From positions 1-45,680 of the forward strand of contig NZ_JANAIF010000034.1 in NCBI RefSeq assembly GCF_024721015.1: 45,680 bases of DNA, in the 5' to 3' direction. Every line of letters starts with the position of its first letter. Position 1 is the first letter of the stretch. Of this stretch, positions 26,175-34,572 are shown piece by piece. Below the pieces are notes generated by a model. That model searched no databases and was not told the origin of the DNA. It worked only from the letters and a program-made list of their open reading frames with translations. The stretch is from Xenorhabdus bovienii (GTDB taxonomy: Bacteria > Pseudomonadota > Gammaproteobacteria > Enterobacterales > Enterobacteriaceae). A program made the position numbers and the translations under genes.

Positions 26175-28493
26175 CTATACAAGGCGCTGAGGTTTAGTGT
26201 CATTAATATCAGTCAGAGATAATTTAACCGGCACAGATTTTGATGTTGGTGTGCCCGTACCATCACCGATGCTATCCATCGGCACTAATGGATTGGTTTC
26301 CGGGTAATAGGCCGCAAGATTCCCGCGTGGAATGGCGTAAGGAACCAGCTTAAAGCCATACACTTTGCGCTCAATACCATCATTCCATACCGTCTCGATA
26401 TCAACCCGATCTCCCGCTTGATACCCCAATAAAGCAATATCTTCTGGATTCATAAAGAGCACCTCCCGCTGACCATAAACCCCACGATAACGGTCATCCA
26501 AACCATAGATGGTGGTGTTATATTGATCGTGAGAGCGCAAGGTTTGCAGAGTAAAAGGAACGTCTGTTTTACCCAGTTGCGGGAAGAGATTTTCCGGCAG
26601 TGAGGCATCACTGAACTGCGCCTTTTTACTCGGTGTAGAAAAACGCAGATCCGCCGCTGCATTGCCAAGATAGAAACCACCGGGTTGTTCACATTTTTTA
26701 TTAAAATCGGCAAACCCCGGAATGGTCGCAGCAATGTGATCGCGGATTTTATTGTAATCTCCGGCTAATGCTAACCAGTTAATCGTTGCTGTATTTCCCA
26801 CTACCGCATTGGCAATACCAGCAACAATCGCCGTCTCAGAGCGTTGAGTATCAAATAAAGGTTTGTTCAGCCCTTCTGAAGCATGCACCATGCTGAAAGA
26901 ATCTTCTACCGTAATAAACTGCGCTCCACTGAGCTGAATATCCTGTTCAGTACGCCCCAGTGCCGGCAGGATAAGGGCATCTTTTTTACCGGTAACAAGA
27001 TGACTCCGGTTAAGTTTTGTACTGATATGAACAGTAAGATCACAGTGTCGAAGCGCCTCTTCTGTGCGTGGGCTATCTGGCGCTGCTACCGCAAGGTTTC
27101 CTCCCAACGCGATCAGTACTCTTACTTCATCACGCAGCATGGCACTCAATGCTTTCACAACATGATGGCCGTGGGAACGAGGAGGCTCGAAACCAAAATG
27201 TTCAGCCATGCTATCAAGGAAAGCCTTCGAGGGTTGTTCATTAATCCCCATCGTGCGATTACCCTGCACATTACTGTGACCACGCACCGGACAAAGCCCC
27301 GCACCGCTTTTACCCAACTGCCCAAACAGCAATTGAAGGTTTGCGATTTCACGGACAGTATCCAAAGAGTGTTTATGTTGAGTTATCCCCATTGCCCAAG
27401 TACAGATAACCCGATCAGCATGCTGATAAATGGTGGCCGCCTCACGTAACTGTGTCTGCGTCAGACCGGATTGGTTCTCAATAAATGCCCATTCCGTTAC
27501 AGCAACTTCTTGCAAATAAGCGTCCACACCTTCCGTGTGAGTCGAAATAAATTCCAGATCAAAAATACCTGATTTGCCAGCCGCCAGAAATGCGTTGTGA
27601 GTTTCTAACAGTGCCTTGACCATTCCCCTGACCACAGCCATATCTCCGCCAAGTTTGGGCTGATAATAACGATGGCTGATAGCGCCTGCCATTGGGGTAA
27701 TCACTTCGAGCGGCTTTTGTGGATCGGCAAAACGTTCTAAACCCCGTTCGCGTAGGGTATTAAAGGTGACGATCCGTGCGCCGCGTTCAGCTGCATGGCG
27801 TAAACTGTGTAGCATCCGTGGGTGGTTTGTACCGGGATTCTGACCGAAAACGAAGATGGCATCAGCATGATCAAAATCATCCAGCCGAATGGTTCCCTTA
27901 CCCACACCCAAACTCTTCAGCAGGCCGTAACCACTGGCTTCATGGCACATATTTGAGCAATCTGGAAAATTATTCGTTCCCAACACGCGGCCAAACAACT
28001 GATAAAGCCATGACGCTTCATTACTGGCTCGACCGGAGGTATACAACTCTAGCTGATTAGGGTTTTCCATCGCCTTAATGTATTTGGCTATCAAGGTAAA
28101 AGCATCATCCCAGCTAATCGGTTCATAGTGATCCGTCTGATGGTTATAACGCATCGGTTCAACAACCCGCCCCTGATATTCAAGGAAGTAGTCACTCTGT
28201 TGGTAGAGTTTACTGACGCTATAAGTCGCAAAAAATGCCCGATCGACATGCCGGCGAGTCGCTTCCCAAGTCATTGCCTTAGCCCCGTTCTCACAGAAAC
28301 TGAACAGGCTTTTGTTGTCATCTCCCCACGCGCATCCCGGGCAATCAAAGCCTTTGGCTTTGTTCATGCGCATCAGGTTAACCATATTTTTTAAGGCTTG
28401 TTTACTATCAAAAACAAAACGTGTTGTTGCCTCTAGTGAACCCCAACCACCCGCAGCGGAGTGATAAGGTTCTATTTTTGATTTGAATTTCAT
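26175..28493 (-). CDS. YdeP-type molybdopterin oxidoreductase (FdhF family)
   Basis: 772 residues, similar along the whole length to E. coli YdeP (~759). The N-terminal cysteine region FDCPGCAWGDDN with a further SFCENGAKA is the iron-sulphur site. NNFPDCSNMCHEASG, GHSNVQG, GQNPGTNHPRML and RSHDQYNTTIYGLDDRYRGV are signature blocks of this subgroup. The enzyme is a bis-MGD reductase/dehydrogenase of unknown substrate, linked to acid resistance in E. coli. The gene stands alone; a palindrome lies 25 bp upstream of its start. Confidence 0.93.
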   Translation of the reverse strand: MKFKSKIEPYHSAAGGWGSLEATTRFVFDSKQALKNMVNLMRMNKAKGFDCPGCAWGDDNKSLFSFCENGAKAMTWEATRRHVDRAFFATYSVSKLYQQSDYFLEYQGRVVEPMRYNHQTDHYEPISWDDAFTLIAKYIKAMENPNQLELYTSGRASNEASWLYQLFGRVLGTNNFPDCSNMCHEASGYGLLKSLGVGKGTIRLDDFDHADAIFVFGQNPGTNHPRMLHSLRHAAERGARIVTFNTLRERGLERFADPQKPLEVITPMAGAISHRYYQPKLGGDMAVVRGMVKALLETHNAFLAAGKSGIFDLEFISTHTEGVDAYLQEVAVTEWAFIENQSGLTQTQLREAATIYQHADRVICTWAMGITQHKHSLDTVREIANLQLLFGQLGKSGAGLCPVRGHSNVQGNRTMGINEQPSKAFLDSMAEHFGFEPPRSHGHHVVKALSAMLRDEVRVLIALGGNLAVAAPDSPRTEEALRHCDLTVHISTKLNRSHLVTGKKDALILPALGRTEQDIQLSGAQFITVEDSFSMVHASEGLNKPLFDTQRSETAIVAGIANAVVGNTATINWLALAGDYNKIRDHIAATIPGFADFNKKCEQPGGFYLGNAAADLRFSTPSKKAQFSDASLPENLFPQLGKTDVPFTLQTLRSHDQYNTTIYGLDDRYRGVYGQREVLFMNPEDIALLGYQAGDRVDIETVWNDGIERKVYGFKLVPYAIPRGNLAAYYPETNPLVPMDSIGDGTGTPTSKSVPVKLSLTDINDTKPQRLV

Positions 28494-28517
28494 AAAAATC
28501 TCTATTTTTTAACCTAG

Positions 28518-28535
28518 TGGTCAAAAAATTGGCCA
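28518..28535 (-). promoter_or_regulatory. palindrome upstream of the molybdoenzyme gene; rest of the gap empty
   Basis: TGGTCAA-N4-TTGGCCA is an inverted repeat with one mismatch, 25-42 bp before the start codon, where an operator would sit. No regulator can be named. The 619-bp gap 28494-29112 has no convincing gene; a terminator for the convergently oriented permease lies at its other end. Confidence 0.35.
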
Positions 28536-29014
28536 CATGTTGGCAGGTGAACCAATAACACCGAGTTGGCTTATTGAAGGATAACCACGGTTTTAATCAT
28601 AGGAGAGAATCGAGCAGTAATATTCATGATATAGCTATAATCTAAACAATGGTTTCCTCTTTAATAATGATCCATTGTGATACTTATTCCGTTCTTAGGC
28701 AACGGAAAAACCGATCTATTACTATTGAGAGTGCTATGTCAGTTCCTCAAATTAACCATACTATTTCTATTGGTAACTTTATAGGCAACTGTTTTATAAC
28801 TGATTGCTTATTTTGGATGATTTTCGTGATGTTTACGATAACGACTGAGACATATACAAAATAGATCATATAAAAAATTAACGAAGTAGAACAATTGCTA
28901 TTTTTAATTTAGGCTTCAAGGCCTTATTTAATCAATTCAAAGAAAAAATGAATTTAAACAATGGAATATTATTATAGATGGTGGGTTGAAATAATAATTT
29001 CAAAAATTAAAATT

Positions 29015-29032
29015 AGCCTATTCCATTAGGCT
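29015..29032 (-). terminator. terminator of the DUF819 permease unit
   Basis: Read on the minus strand, AGCCTA and TAGGCT form a 6-bp stem with loop ATGGAA, followed by AATTTTAATTTTT. It lies 80 bp after the permease stop. Confidence 0.55.
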
Positions 29033-29112
29033 CTCATTATTTAGATAAATAAATATCAATAAATATTTTAGTTAAATAAAAATGAGTGATATTTATCGTA
29101 GTACAACCTCAA

Positions 29113-30330
29113 TTACATTCGCCCCACAATAAAGTACACAAAAGTCCCCACATAGTTGCCAATCACATAACCGACTGTACCAATCACCATAATCGGGCCG
29201 ACCAGATTGACCCAGCCGCGGCTAATTGCCATAGCGGCTGCCGTTGTTGGCCCTCCGATATTGGCGTTACAGGCCAGAATGTTCTCTTCCAGACTGAATT
29301 TAAATACTTTCCCCACGGAAAAAGTCAGTAACAGGTTGATCATGGCAATCACAAAGACGAAAGCAAACAGCAGTGGTGCATGGCTAATAATGGCTTCAAT
29401 TGATGCCGGAATGCCAATCACGACAAAGAACATATAAATGGCATAAGTCCCCAATTCCTGTGTGCCATTCAGTTTGCTGAATGTCTCTTTAAAGATCGAG
29501 ACGAGGGTAAACGTCACGGTTGTGAGGATCAGGTATTTATCGGATATCAAACTGAAAAGCAGTTCCTGATAAATACTGTTTGGTTGCCCCAGTAAGGCTT
29601 TTAGCCATGTAGATAACTGAAATGACAGCGCGACGATAAAAATCGACCATGCCAGCGATAAGGCGATGTCTTTCAGAGCGATATTTTTCGGTTTCCAATA
29701 AGCGGCTGCAAAAGTCTGGGATTTATCCAAGTCTGGATCGTTATCTATTGCGTCAGTATGAGGACTGCCCCAGAACTTCCTTGCCACTGTCCAGCCAGAT
29801 AATGCGATCAGGATAATAAAGTAACCTGCCATCATCATATTATCCGCCACGATAGTGGATGCCGTCATACTTTGGGAAGGTTCCAATTTAGCTGCCATTG
29901 CCGCAAAGTTGACACCTCCTCCTGTATATGAAGCCGAAATCATACCGCTGATTTTATCTAGTTCCGGGATATGATCCTTGAAAAGCCGGAAAGAAACTAT
30001 CGCGCCAATCATGGTGGCAACGGAAGAAATCAAAAATAAGATCAGTAATCGCCAACTTTCTTTGATAATACTGTGTAAATTGGTTTTGAATAACAACAAG
30101 GGGATCGCTAATGGCACGATATATCCCCAAACCGCATCGTAAACGGGAGCTTCTGTTGGAATGATATTTAAGTTAGACGCTAATACCGCAATAATCAGTG
30201 CGATAACTGCACCTGGTATTTTAGATGCCCATCGGTATCGCTGCTCTACCATAATTGCCGCAGTAACCGCAATCATAATAAAAGCCCAAAGCATTAATGA
30301 ATTATCAGATGTAATTAAAGTATTGTTCAT
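29113..30330 (-). CDS. DUF819-family integral membrane protein (YjcL-like), putative transporter
   Basis: 405 residues, mostly hydrophobic, around ten to eleven membrane segments. Family landmarks are PGAVIALIIAVLASNL, IPLLLFKTNL, SASYTGGGVNFAAM and NIGGPTTAAAMA; the two Gly-rich loops suggest a two-fold transporter repeat. The substrate is not established. It is 73 bp downstream of a D-Ala-D-Ala dipeptidase gene on the same strand, which suggests uptake or handling of cell-wall peptides or D-amino acids; that is inference from context. Confidence 0.8.
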   Translation of the reverse strand: MNNTLITSDNSLMLWAFIMIAVTAAIMVEQRYRWASKIPGAVIALIIAVLASNLNIIPTEAPVYDAVWGYIVPLAIPLLLFKTNLHSIIKESWRLLILFLISSVATMIGAIVSFRLFKDHIPELDKISGMISASYTGGGVNFAAMAAKLEPSQSMTASTIVADNMMMAGYFIILIALSGWTVARKFWGSPHTDAIDNDPDLDKSQTFAAAYWKPKNIALKDIALSLAWSIFIVALSFQLSTWLKALLGQPNSIYQELLFSLISDKYLILTTVTFTLVSIFKETFSKLNGTQELGTYAIYMFFVVIGIPASIEAIISHAPLLFAFVFVIAMINLLLTFSVGKVFKFSLEENILACNANIGGPTTAAAMAISRGWVNLVGPIMVIGTVGYVIGNYVGTFVYFIVGRM

Positions 30331-30403
30331 TATTTTCCCTGGTGTTGTTCAAGTCGATAAAATCATTTTTATTTTGTCATTTATTACAGAATTAACGATT
30401 TCG

Positions 30404-31135
30404 TTATCTTTTTCGCGTTCCATCTACAGCACCATAAATGGCAATATCGTTTTTATAAAATGCCCACAGAGAATTACCGTAATCATAATGCCACCATTCC
30501 GTAGGTAAGTTGGTAAAACCAACCTGAATCATGGCGTTATACAATAACCGACGATATAAGGTGGCCGGCATATTTTTTTCAGGTTCTTTTTCTAACGCCG
30601 CCGTATAAGACAGCTCAGTCACTTCGTCAAATTCAGTCCCCAGAAACAGGGGCTTGCCAGATGCCACGTCAAATAGCGTCACATCCACGGAACCGCCCGT
30701 CAGATGGGGACTGATTTGGTGCTGTTCCGTAGGCGCAGGAGCCACAAACTGCTGCAAAAGTGCCTTCTGTTCTTCAACAGATAAATGGCGATATTGGTCA
30801 GCTATTTTTATCTGTGTTTGCTCCTGTAATGCCTGCTGAGTTTCCCGCGAACGCCAGCCATCTAATACCAAAAGCCCTAAATGAGGAGGTAGCAGTTGTG
30901 ATGCCATCACTAATTTTCTGGCGACACTTTCTCTTACGGTACAATATTCAATGGAACCTTTTATATCAGCAAGAAAATAAACAGATTGCTGTTTTAACTT
31001 ATCTGTATCAGTAATTATTTCTAAAGGTTCATGACATTCATTGATAGATACTCCATTAATCACTTCCCAATCAAAAAGTTTTTCCACAGCGATTTTATCC
31101 ACGGTGTTATTTTCCATAGCAATAGATAGAAACAT
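30404..31135 (-). CDS. D-alanyl-D-alanine dipeptidase (VanX/DdpX, peptidase M15D)
   Basis: 243 residues. The zinc and catalytic residues are visible: His144 and Asp151 in SPHLTGGSVDV, Glu213 and His216 in EWWHYDYG, plus the substrate Arg95 in DGWRSRE. The enzyme hydrolyses D-Ala-D-Ala. It carries about 40 more N-terminal residues than E. coli DdpX. Start 31135 has AAGGG upstream; Met7 is an alternative. No van-type ligases or DdpABCDF transporter are nearby, so peptidoglycan-peptide salvage is likelier than antibiotic resistance. Confidence 0.9.
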   Translation of the reverse strand: MFLSIAMENNTVDKIAVEKLFDWEVINGVSINECHEPLEIITDTDKLKQQSVYFLADIKGSIEYCTVRESVARKLVMASQLLPPHLGLLVLDGWRSRETQQALQEQTQIKIADQYRHLSVEEQKALLQQFVAPAPTEQHQISPHLTGGSVDVTLFDVASGKPLFLGTEFDEVTELSYTAALEKEPEKNMPATLYRRLLYNAMIQVGFTNLPTEWWHYDYGNSLWAFYKNDIAIYGAVDGTRKR

Positions 31136-31560
31136 ATTCGCCCTTATATTGTCATATTCGAATGGATAGGGTTTTTATTTGTTATTTTAAAAATACGAAT
31201 TAAGTTATTAGTTTTACTTTACAATCAATAACAATACCTTTACAGATTAGCAACAAAACCACGTCTCATCAATTTTTATTTTCCGCATGAAAAAACAATT
31301 AAAATAGTCTATTAAATTAAATAGATAATAATACCTCATGTATTTTTTACTTATATTATTGAGACAAGTAAGTTGGGCTTTTAATTAATATTTCTTTATT
31401 CCATCCGCTATCATTCACAGCTCAAACAAGGTATCGCTGGATGCGTCAAAGACTGATTTATGCAGGGTGAAATGCCAAATCTTATGTGACAGAATAGGTA
31501 CATGCCCTTGATCCCCTAATATCCGGAGGAGGAATACCTGAACGGTATTCATGACACAAC
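31136..31560 (+). other. 425-bp gap between the dipeptidase gene and pyrI
   Basis: No gene is visible. The first ~250 bp are AT-rich and must carry the divergent dipeptidase promoter and any new promoter of pyrI. The last ~110 bp are more GC-balanced and end in the unusual pyrI translation signal. I find no recognisable remnant of pyrB here. Confidence 0.5.
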
Positions 31561-31561
31561 A
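31525..31561 (+). promoter_or_regulatory. pyrI translation signal: Shine-Dalgarno, hairpin and decoy ATG
   Basis: A strong GGAGGAGGA (31525-31533) is 27 bases before the pyrI ATG, too far for direct use. A perfect 7-bp hairpin GAATACC-TGAAC-GGTATTC (31532-31550) lies between and would bring the two to a usual distance when folded. An ATG at 31551 directly after the hairpin opens a 15-codon out-of-frame ORF. Confidence 0.5.
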
Positions 31562-32025
31562 TGACCCAAGACCATCAATTACAAGTAGAAGCCATTAAAT
31601 GTGGCACCGTTATCGATCACATTCCGGCTCACATCGGTTTCAAATTATTGTCCCTGTTCAAACTCACAGAAACAGATCAGCGCATTACCATTGGCTTGAA
31701 CCTGCCTTCCAATCAACTAGGCAGAAAAGACCTGATCAAGATTGAAAATACTTTTCTCACAGAACAGCAGGCGAACCAGCTCGCGATGTATGCTCCCCAT
31801 GCCACAGTCAATAATATTGAAAATTACGAAGTCGTGAAGAAGGTACCCATCAACCTGCCAGAGCAGATAGACAGTATTCTCGTGTGTCCGAACAGTAATT
31901 GTATCAGTCACAATGAACCCGTTGAGAGCAGCTTTTATGTCATACCCACCGCCGACGATGTGATCGTTCGCTGCAAATACTGTGAGAAAGAATTTGACCG
32001 TCAGGCAGTCATTAACAACGACTAG
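31561..32025 (+). CDS. pyrI: aspartate carbamoyltransferase regulatory subunit
   Basis: 154 residues, collinear with E. coli PyrI (153). It binds ATP, CTP and UTP and confers allostery on the PyrB trimers. The start [16 protein letters not shown], the [15 protein letters not shown] block and the zinc site (Cys pairs in CPNSNCIS and CKYCEKEF) are all intact. It is no longer next to pyrB: 12.6 kb of accessory genes separate them, so it is outside the pyrL attenuator's control and needs its own promoter. Confidence 0.97.
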   Translation: MTQDHQLQVEAIKCGTVIDHIPAHIGFKLLSLFKLTETDQRITIGLNLPSNQLGRKDLIKIENTFLTEQQANQLAMYAPHATVNNIENYEVVKKVPINLPEQIDSILVCPNSNCISHNEPVESSFYVIPTADDVIVRCKYCEKEFDRQAVINND

Positions 32026-32092
32026 CATTCTGCCAAGATGAGTCCTATCCCAAGGGATTTCAAGATGAAGGGTATAAGCTGCCCTGTACCAG

Positions 32093-32120
32093 TTGAAGCA
32101 GGACTGGAGGTCACTATAAT
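32093..32120 (+). promoter_or_regulatory. promoter of ridA, within a structured pyrI-ridA gap
   Basis: TTGAAG (32093-32098) and TATAAT (32115-32120) are 16 bases apart and lead into ridA 48 bases later. The preceding 65 bp have nested inverted repeats (AGTCCT 32041-32046 with AGGACT 32100-32105, ATCC/GGAT and AGGG/CCCT inside), a possible three-way junction. Confidence 0.5.
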
Positions 32121-32167
32121 GGTTGGCTCTCATATTTTTTCATTCAGACGTTAAACAGGAGTTTCTC

Positions 32168-32554
32168 ATGTCACGTTCCATTCATACCGAAAATGCACCA
32201 GCAGCAATCGGCCCTTATGTTCAGGGTGTTGATCTGGGCAGTATGGTTATCACTTCCGGCCAGATCCCTGTTGATCCAAAAACCGGTGACATCCCTGAAG
32301 ACATTACCGCCCAAGCTCGCCAATCTCTGGAGAACGTCAAGGCGATCATCGAACAGTCTGGTCTGAAAGTGGCTGATATCGTGAAAACCACGGTATTTGT
32401 CAAAGACTTGAATGACTTCGCCACCGTAAACGCAGCTTATGAAGCGTTCTTCAATGAACATAACGCGCCATTCCCTGCTCGTTCATGTGTTGAAGTTGCC
32501 CGTCTGCCAAAAGACGTGAAAATCGAAATCGAAGCCATTGCGGTTCGCAGCTAA
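32168..32554 (+). CDS. ridA: 2-iminobutanoate/2-iminopropanoate deaminase RidA
   Basis: 128 residues, close to E. coli RidA. It hydrolyses reactive enamine/imine products of PLP enzymes such as threonine dehydratase. The family blocks AIGPYVQG, SGQIPV, TTVFVKDLNDFATVN, RSCVEVARLPKDVKIEIEAIA and the substrate Arg in FPARSCVEV are present. I chose ATG 32168, with CAGGAG upstream; the longer reading frame begins in the promoter. The pyrI-ridA order is the enterobacterial one. Confidence 0.97.
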   Translation: MSRSIHTENAPAAIGPYVQGVDLGSMVITSGQIPVDPKTGDIPEDITAQARQSLENVKAIIEQSGLKVADIVKTTVFVKDLNDFATVNAAYEAFFNEHNAPFPARSCVEVARLPKDVKIEIEAIAVRS

Positions 32555-32567
32555 TTCTCTGCTCTCT

Positions 32568-32596
32568 CAGCTCTGATAGTTTCAGTATCAGAGCTG
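32568..32596 (+). terminator. hairpin after ridA
   Basis: CAGCTCTGATA and TATCAGAGCTG form a perfect 11-bp stem with a 7-base loop, 14 bp after the stop. TGATTTCTTC follows; the stem is strong, the T tract moderate. Confidence 0.7.
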
Positions 32597-32678
32597 TGAT
32601 TTCTTCGATCTTATCTGTCATCAGCGCGGCAAAATAACTTATTCTTTCTTTATGTTAGATCAATTTTTTACGCTGACG

Positions 32679-33110
32679 TTAACGTTGCCAATTCAGTTTT
32701 TTGCCAAAACCAAGGGTGTTATCCACCATTTTGATTTCACTCAGGCTGAGTCGCCAGATAGGGGATTTTGCAGCGAGGGCGACGGGAAAACGACGGCAAT
32801 AACGTGCTCTGGCAAGAGTTTCGGCTTCGCCTGTCAGCGGTGTGATTTCACCACGGAATTGAATACCTTTGATTTGGGCAATGTTACGGGATTGCCCTGC
32901 AACAGTGCCGGCAACTACTGGGTTTTGCTGCATCATCTGGCCGTGGCGGGTATCCGGTTCGGTCATAAACCAGAATGCCATACTATCGGCATCAAACGCA
33001 TAGAAGCAACTTGCACACCATAGATCTTGTGGTGAGGAAGTGCAGAGAGTGAAGACATGTTGTTTGGCGAGGTATCGGCGGATAGTTAAGAAATTTTCAT
33101 TTAATTCCAT
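32679..33110 (-). CDS. yhbP: YhbP-family protein (UPF0306, flavin-reductase/PNPOx-like split barrel)
   Basis: 143 residues. It matches the E. coli YhbP pattern: [54 protein letters not shown], and DNTLGFGKK. The fold is that of FMN-binding pyridoxamine-phosphate-oxidase-like proteins; the reaction is unknown. It is convergent with ridA and near yhbQ, yhbS and yhbT, its usual neighbours. Confidence 0.88.
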   Translation of the reverse strand: MELNENFLTIRRYLAKQHVFTLCTSSPQDLWCASCFYAFDADSMAFWFMTEPDTRHGQMMQQNPVVAGTVAGQSRNIAQIKGIQFRGEITPLTGEAETLARARYCRRFPVALAAKSPIWRLSLSEIKMVDNTLGFGKKLNWQR

Positions 33111-33226
33111 ATAGTTCCATACCTATTATATTTACCTATTCATATCAGAACACAACTGGATATTCAGCCAGCCACGTGTTCTGATATTTATATAATCATG
33201 CAGGGTCAGTATGGATGCACTATAAA

Positions 33227-33478
33227 TTATTTATAGATTTCAGCAACTCCACTGAGTTTATTCTGACCATTTGCTGAAATAACACGGAAATATGATGCAC
33301 CCGCTTTATCAGCTTTTTTGGATAACTCAGCGGTCAGACTATCCAGTGTCTCTGCACCAGTAACTGAAACAACCCCAACCTTCTCTCCCTTAGCATATTG
33401 CACTTCAGTTGCAGCCATAGAGCCAAATGAAATAGCAGTTAATGCCAAAATAGCGACGATATGTTTTACAGCTTTCAT
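33227..33478 (-). CDS. DUF1471 (BhsA/McbA/YhcN-type) small periplasmic stress protein
   Basis: 83 residues. A signal peptide (KHIVAILALTAISFGSMA with likely cleavage after MAA) is followed by a ~60-residue DUF1471 domain (KGEKVGVVSVTGA, ADKAGASYFRVISANG, GVAEIYK). Family members respond to acid, peroxide or metals and affect biofilm. It has GAGGATCG upstream and lies alone within the yhb region. The exact orthologue cannot be assigned. Confidence 0.85.
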   Translation of the reverse strand: MKAVKHIVAILALTAISFGSMAATEVQYAKGEKVGVVSVTGAETLDSLTAELSKKADKAGASYFRVISANGQNKLSGVAEIYK

Positions 33479-33551
33479 CTTTCGATCCTCAGTTCACTTT
33501 TAAATTAGGAGGGCTATCTCTGTGATGTGGATCATGTTATACGCTTCTTAT

Positions 33552-33570
33552 GAAAATGATAATTAGCAAT
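33552..33570. promoter_or_regulatory. Fur-box-like sequence upstream of the DUF1471 gene
   Basis: GAAAATGATAATTAGCAAT agrees with the 19-base Fur consensus at about 13 positions and lies 74 bp upstream of the DUF1471 start. Matches of this quality occur by chance in AT-rich DNA. Confidence 0.25.
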
Positions 33571-33673
33571 TCTTGCTATACTATTTCAATTATTTTGAAT
33601 AAATGATGCTGTGATTCCATGCTAGATAGAATATAATTTAAAATAGTTCATTGAGTTATCATGATCAAAAAAT

Positions 33674-33689
33674 GATAATTCAGATTATC
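33674..33689. promoter_or_regulatory. GATAAT/ATTATC inverted repeat ahead of yhbQ
   Basis: GATAATTCAGATTATC is a perfect 6-bp inverted repeat with a 4-base spacer, 60 bp before yhbQ. It resembles half-sites of Fur-type operators but has the wrong spacing for a classic box. Confidence 0.25.
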
Positions 33690-33749
33690 ACTAAATAATG
33701 AATGAATTTTATATGGCAATAAAATCATGCAAATTATTTAATATAAATA

Positions 33750-34100
33750 ATGAATATGAAATCAACCCACTGGTATCTCTATCTGATAAGAACCCGAAAC
33801 AGCTCTCTGTATACTGGGATTACCACAGATATCGCCCGTCGATTTATGCAGCACGTGTCTGGAAAAGGCGCCAAGGCCTTAAAAGGAAAAGGGCCATTAA
33901 CATTGGTCTACCACAGTTTGGTGGAAGATCGAGGCATGGCCCTGAAGTTGGAATATCGCGTGAAGAAACTCAGTAAAAAGCAAAAAGAGAGGCTGGTCAC
34001 TCTCCAACCTGTCTGTATAGCAACCTATTTGTCCGAGATGTTGGTGCCAAAAATAGCTCAGTCAGTCATCACTCATGATCAAAATGGTCAGAATACGTAA
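33750..34100 (+). CDS. yhbQ: YhbQ, GIY-YIG nuclease-family protein
   Basis: 116 residues. The GIY-YIG core appears as [24 protein letters not shown], with the conserved [16 protein letters not shown] and [16 protein letters not shown] segments of YhbQ/YazA proteins. The family has single-domain nuclease activity on DNA in vitro; the cellular role is unclear. No good ribosome site precedes ATG 33750; Met3 (33756) is possible. The C-terminus is longer than E. coli's (100) and overlaps the convergent yhbS end by 32 bp. Confidence 0.88.
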   Translation: MNMKSTHWYLYLIRTRNSSLYTGITTDIARRFMQHVSGKGAKALKGKGPLTLVYHSLVEDRGMALKLEYRVKKLSKKQKERLVTLQPVCIATYLSEMLVPKIAQSVITHDQNGQNT

Positions 34101-34572
34101 TCAGACCGTGACAATCTTCCAGTGAGACATCCGCCAACGTGTAGATCTGGAAGTGATCCTCACAATCAGGCCATTGGCAATGCAATTGGTATTCTTTGGC
34201 AAGCCTGAAACCAAAACGGCGGTAATACGCAGGCTCCCCCAATACAACAACCGCGCCATAGCCAAACTCGTTTAGACTATCCAGCCCTTCATAAACCAAT
34301 TTTTCACCGATTCCCTGACGACGGTACGGTTCAGCCACCGCTAATGGCGCTAGCCCAACCCATTGATGATCCTGACCATTGACATCAACAGGAGTGAAAC
34401 CGACATAGCCAATCACATGACCTTCATCGTCAGTCGCAACAATACCCAGCGTCAACAGACCATCTTCTCTCAATCGATGAACTAACTCAGCTTCTGCCGA
34501 TGTCTCAAAGGATTGACGTAACAAGCGATCAATACCCATGGCATCGACCGGAATTTCGACCCTGATTAACAT
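34069..34572 (-). CDS. yhbS: YhbS, GNAT-family N-acetyltransferase
   Basis: 167 residues with GNAT hallmarks: [31 protein letters not shown] (acetyl-CoA loop R/Q-x-x-G-x-G/A), and YYRRFGF. The substrate is unknown. Its ATG overlaps the end of yhbT by 7 bp, so the two are translationally coupled, in the E. coli order. Confidence 0.9.
   Translation of the reverse strand: MLIRVEIPVDAMGIDRLLRQSFETSAEAELVHRLREDGLLTLGIVATDDEGHVIGYVGFTPVDVNGQDHQWVGLAPLAVAEPYRRQGIGEKLVYEGLDSLNEFGYGAVVVLGEPAYYRRFGFRLAKEYQLHCQWPDCEDHFQIYTLADVSLEDCHGLITYSDHFDHE

Noticed and set aside
28649..28864. 71-codon ORF upstream of the molybdoenzyme gene
   Set aside because: No ribosome site and no family resemblance; the hydrophobic tail is what AT-rich DNA encodes by chance.
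30404..31135. Vancomycin-resistance cassette because of the VanX-like enzyme
   Set aside because: No VanA-type ligase, VanH dehydrogenase or VanRS pair nearby; isolated VanX/DdpX proteins occur in Gram-negative bacteria.
18923..31560. A transposon or prophage as vehicle of the insertion between pyrB and pyrI
   Set aside because: No transposase, integrase, tRNA, terminal inverted repeats or target duplication seen at either edge.
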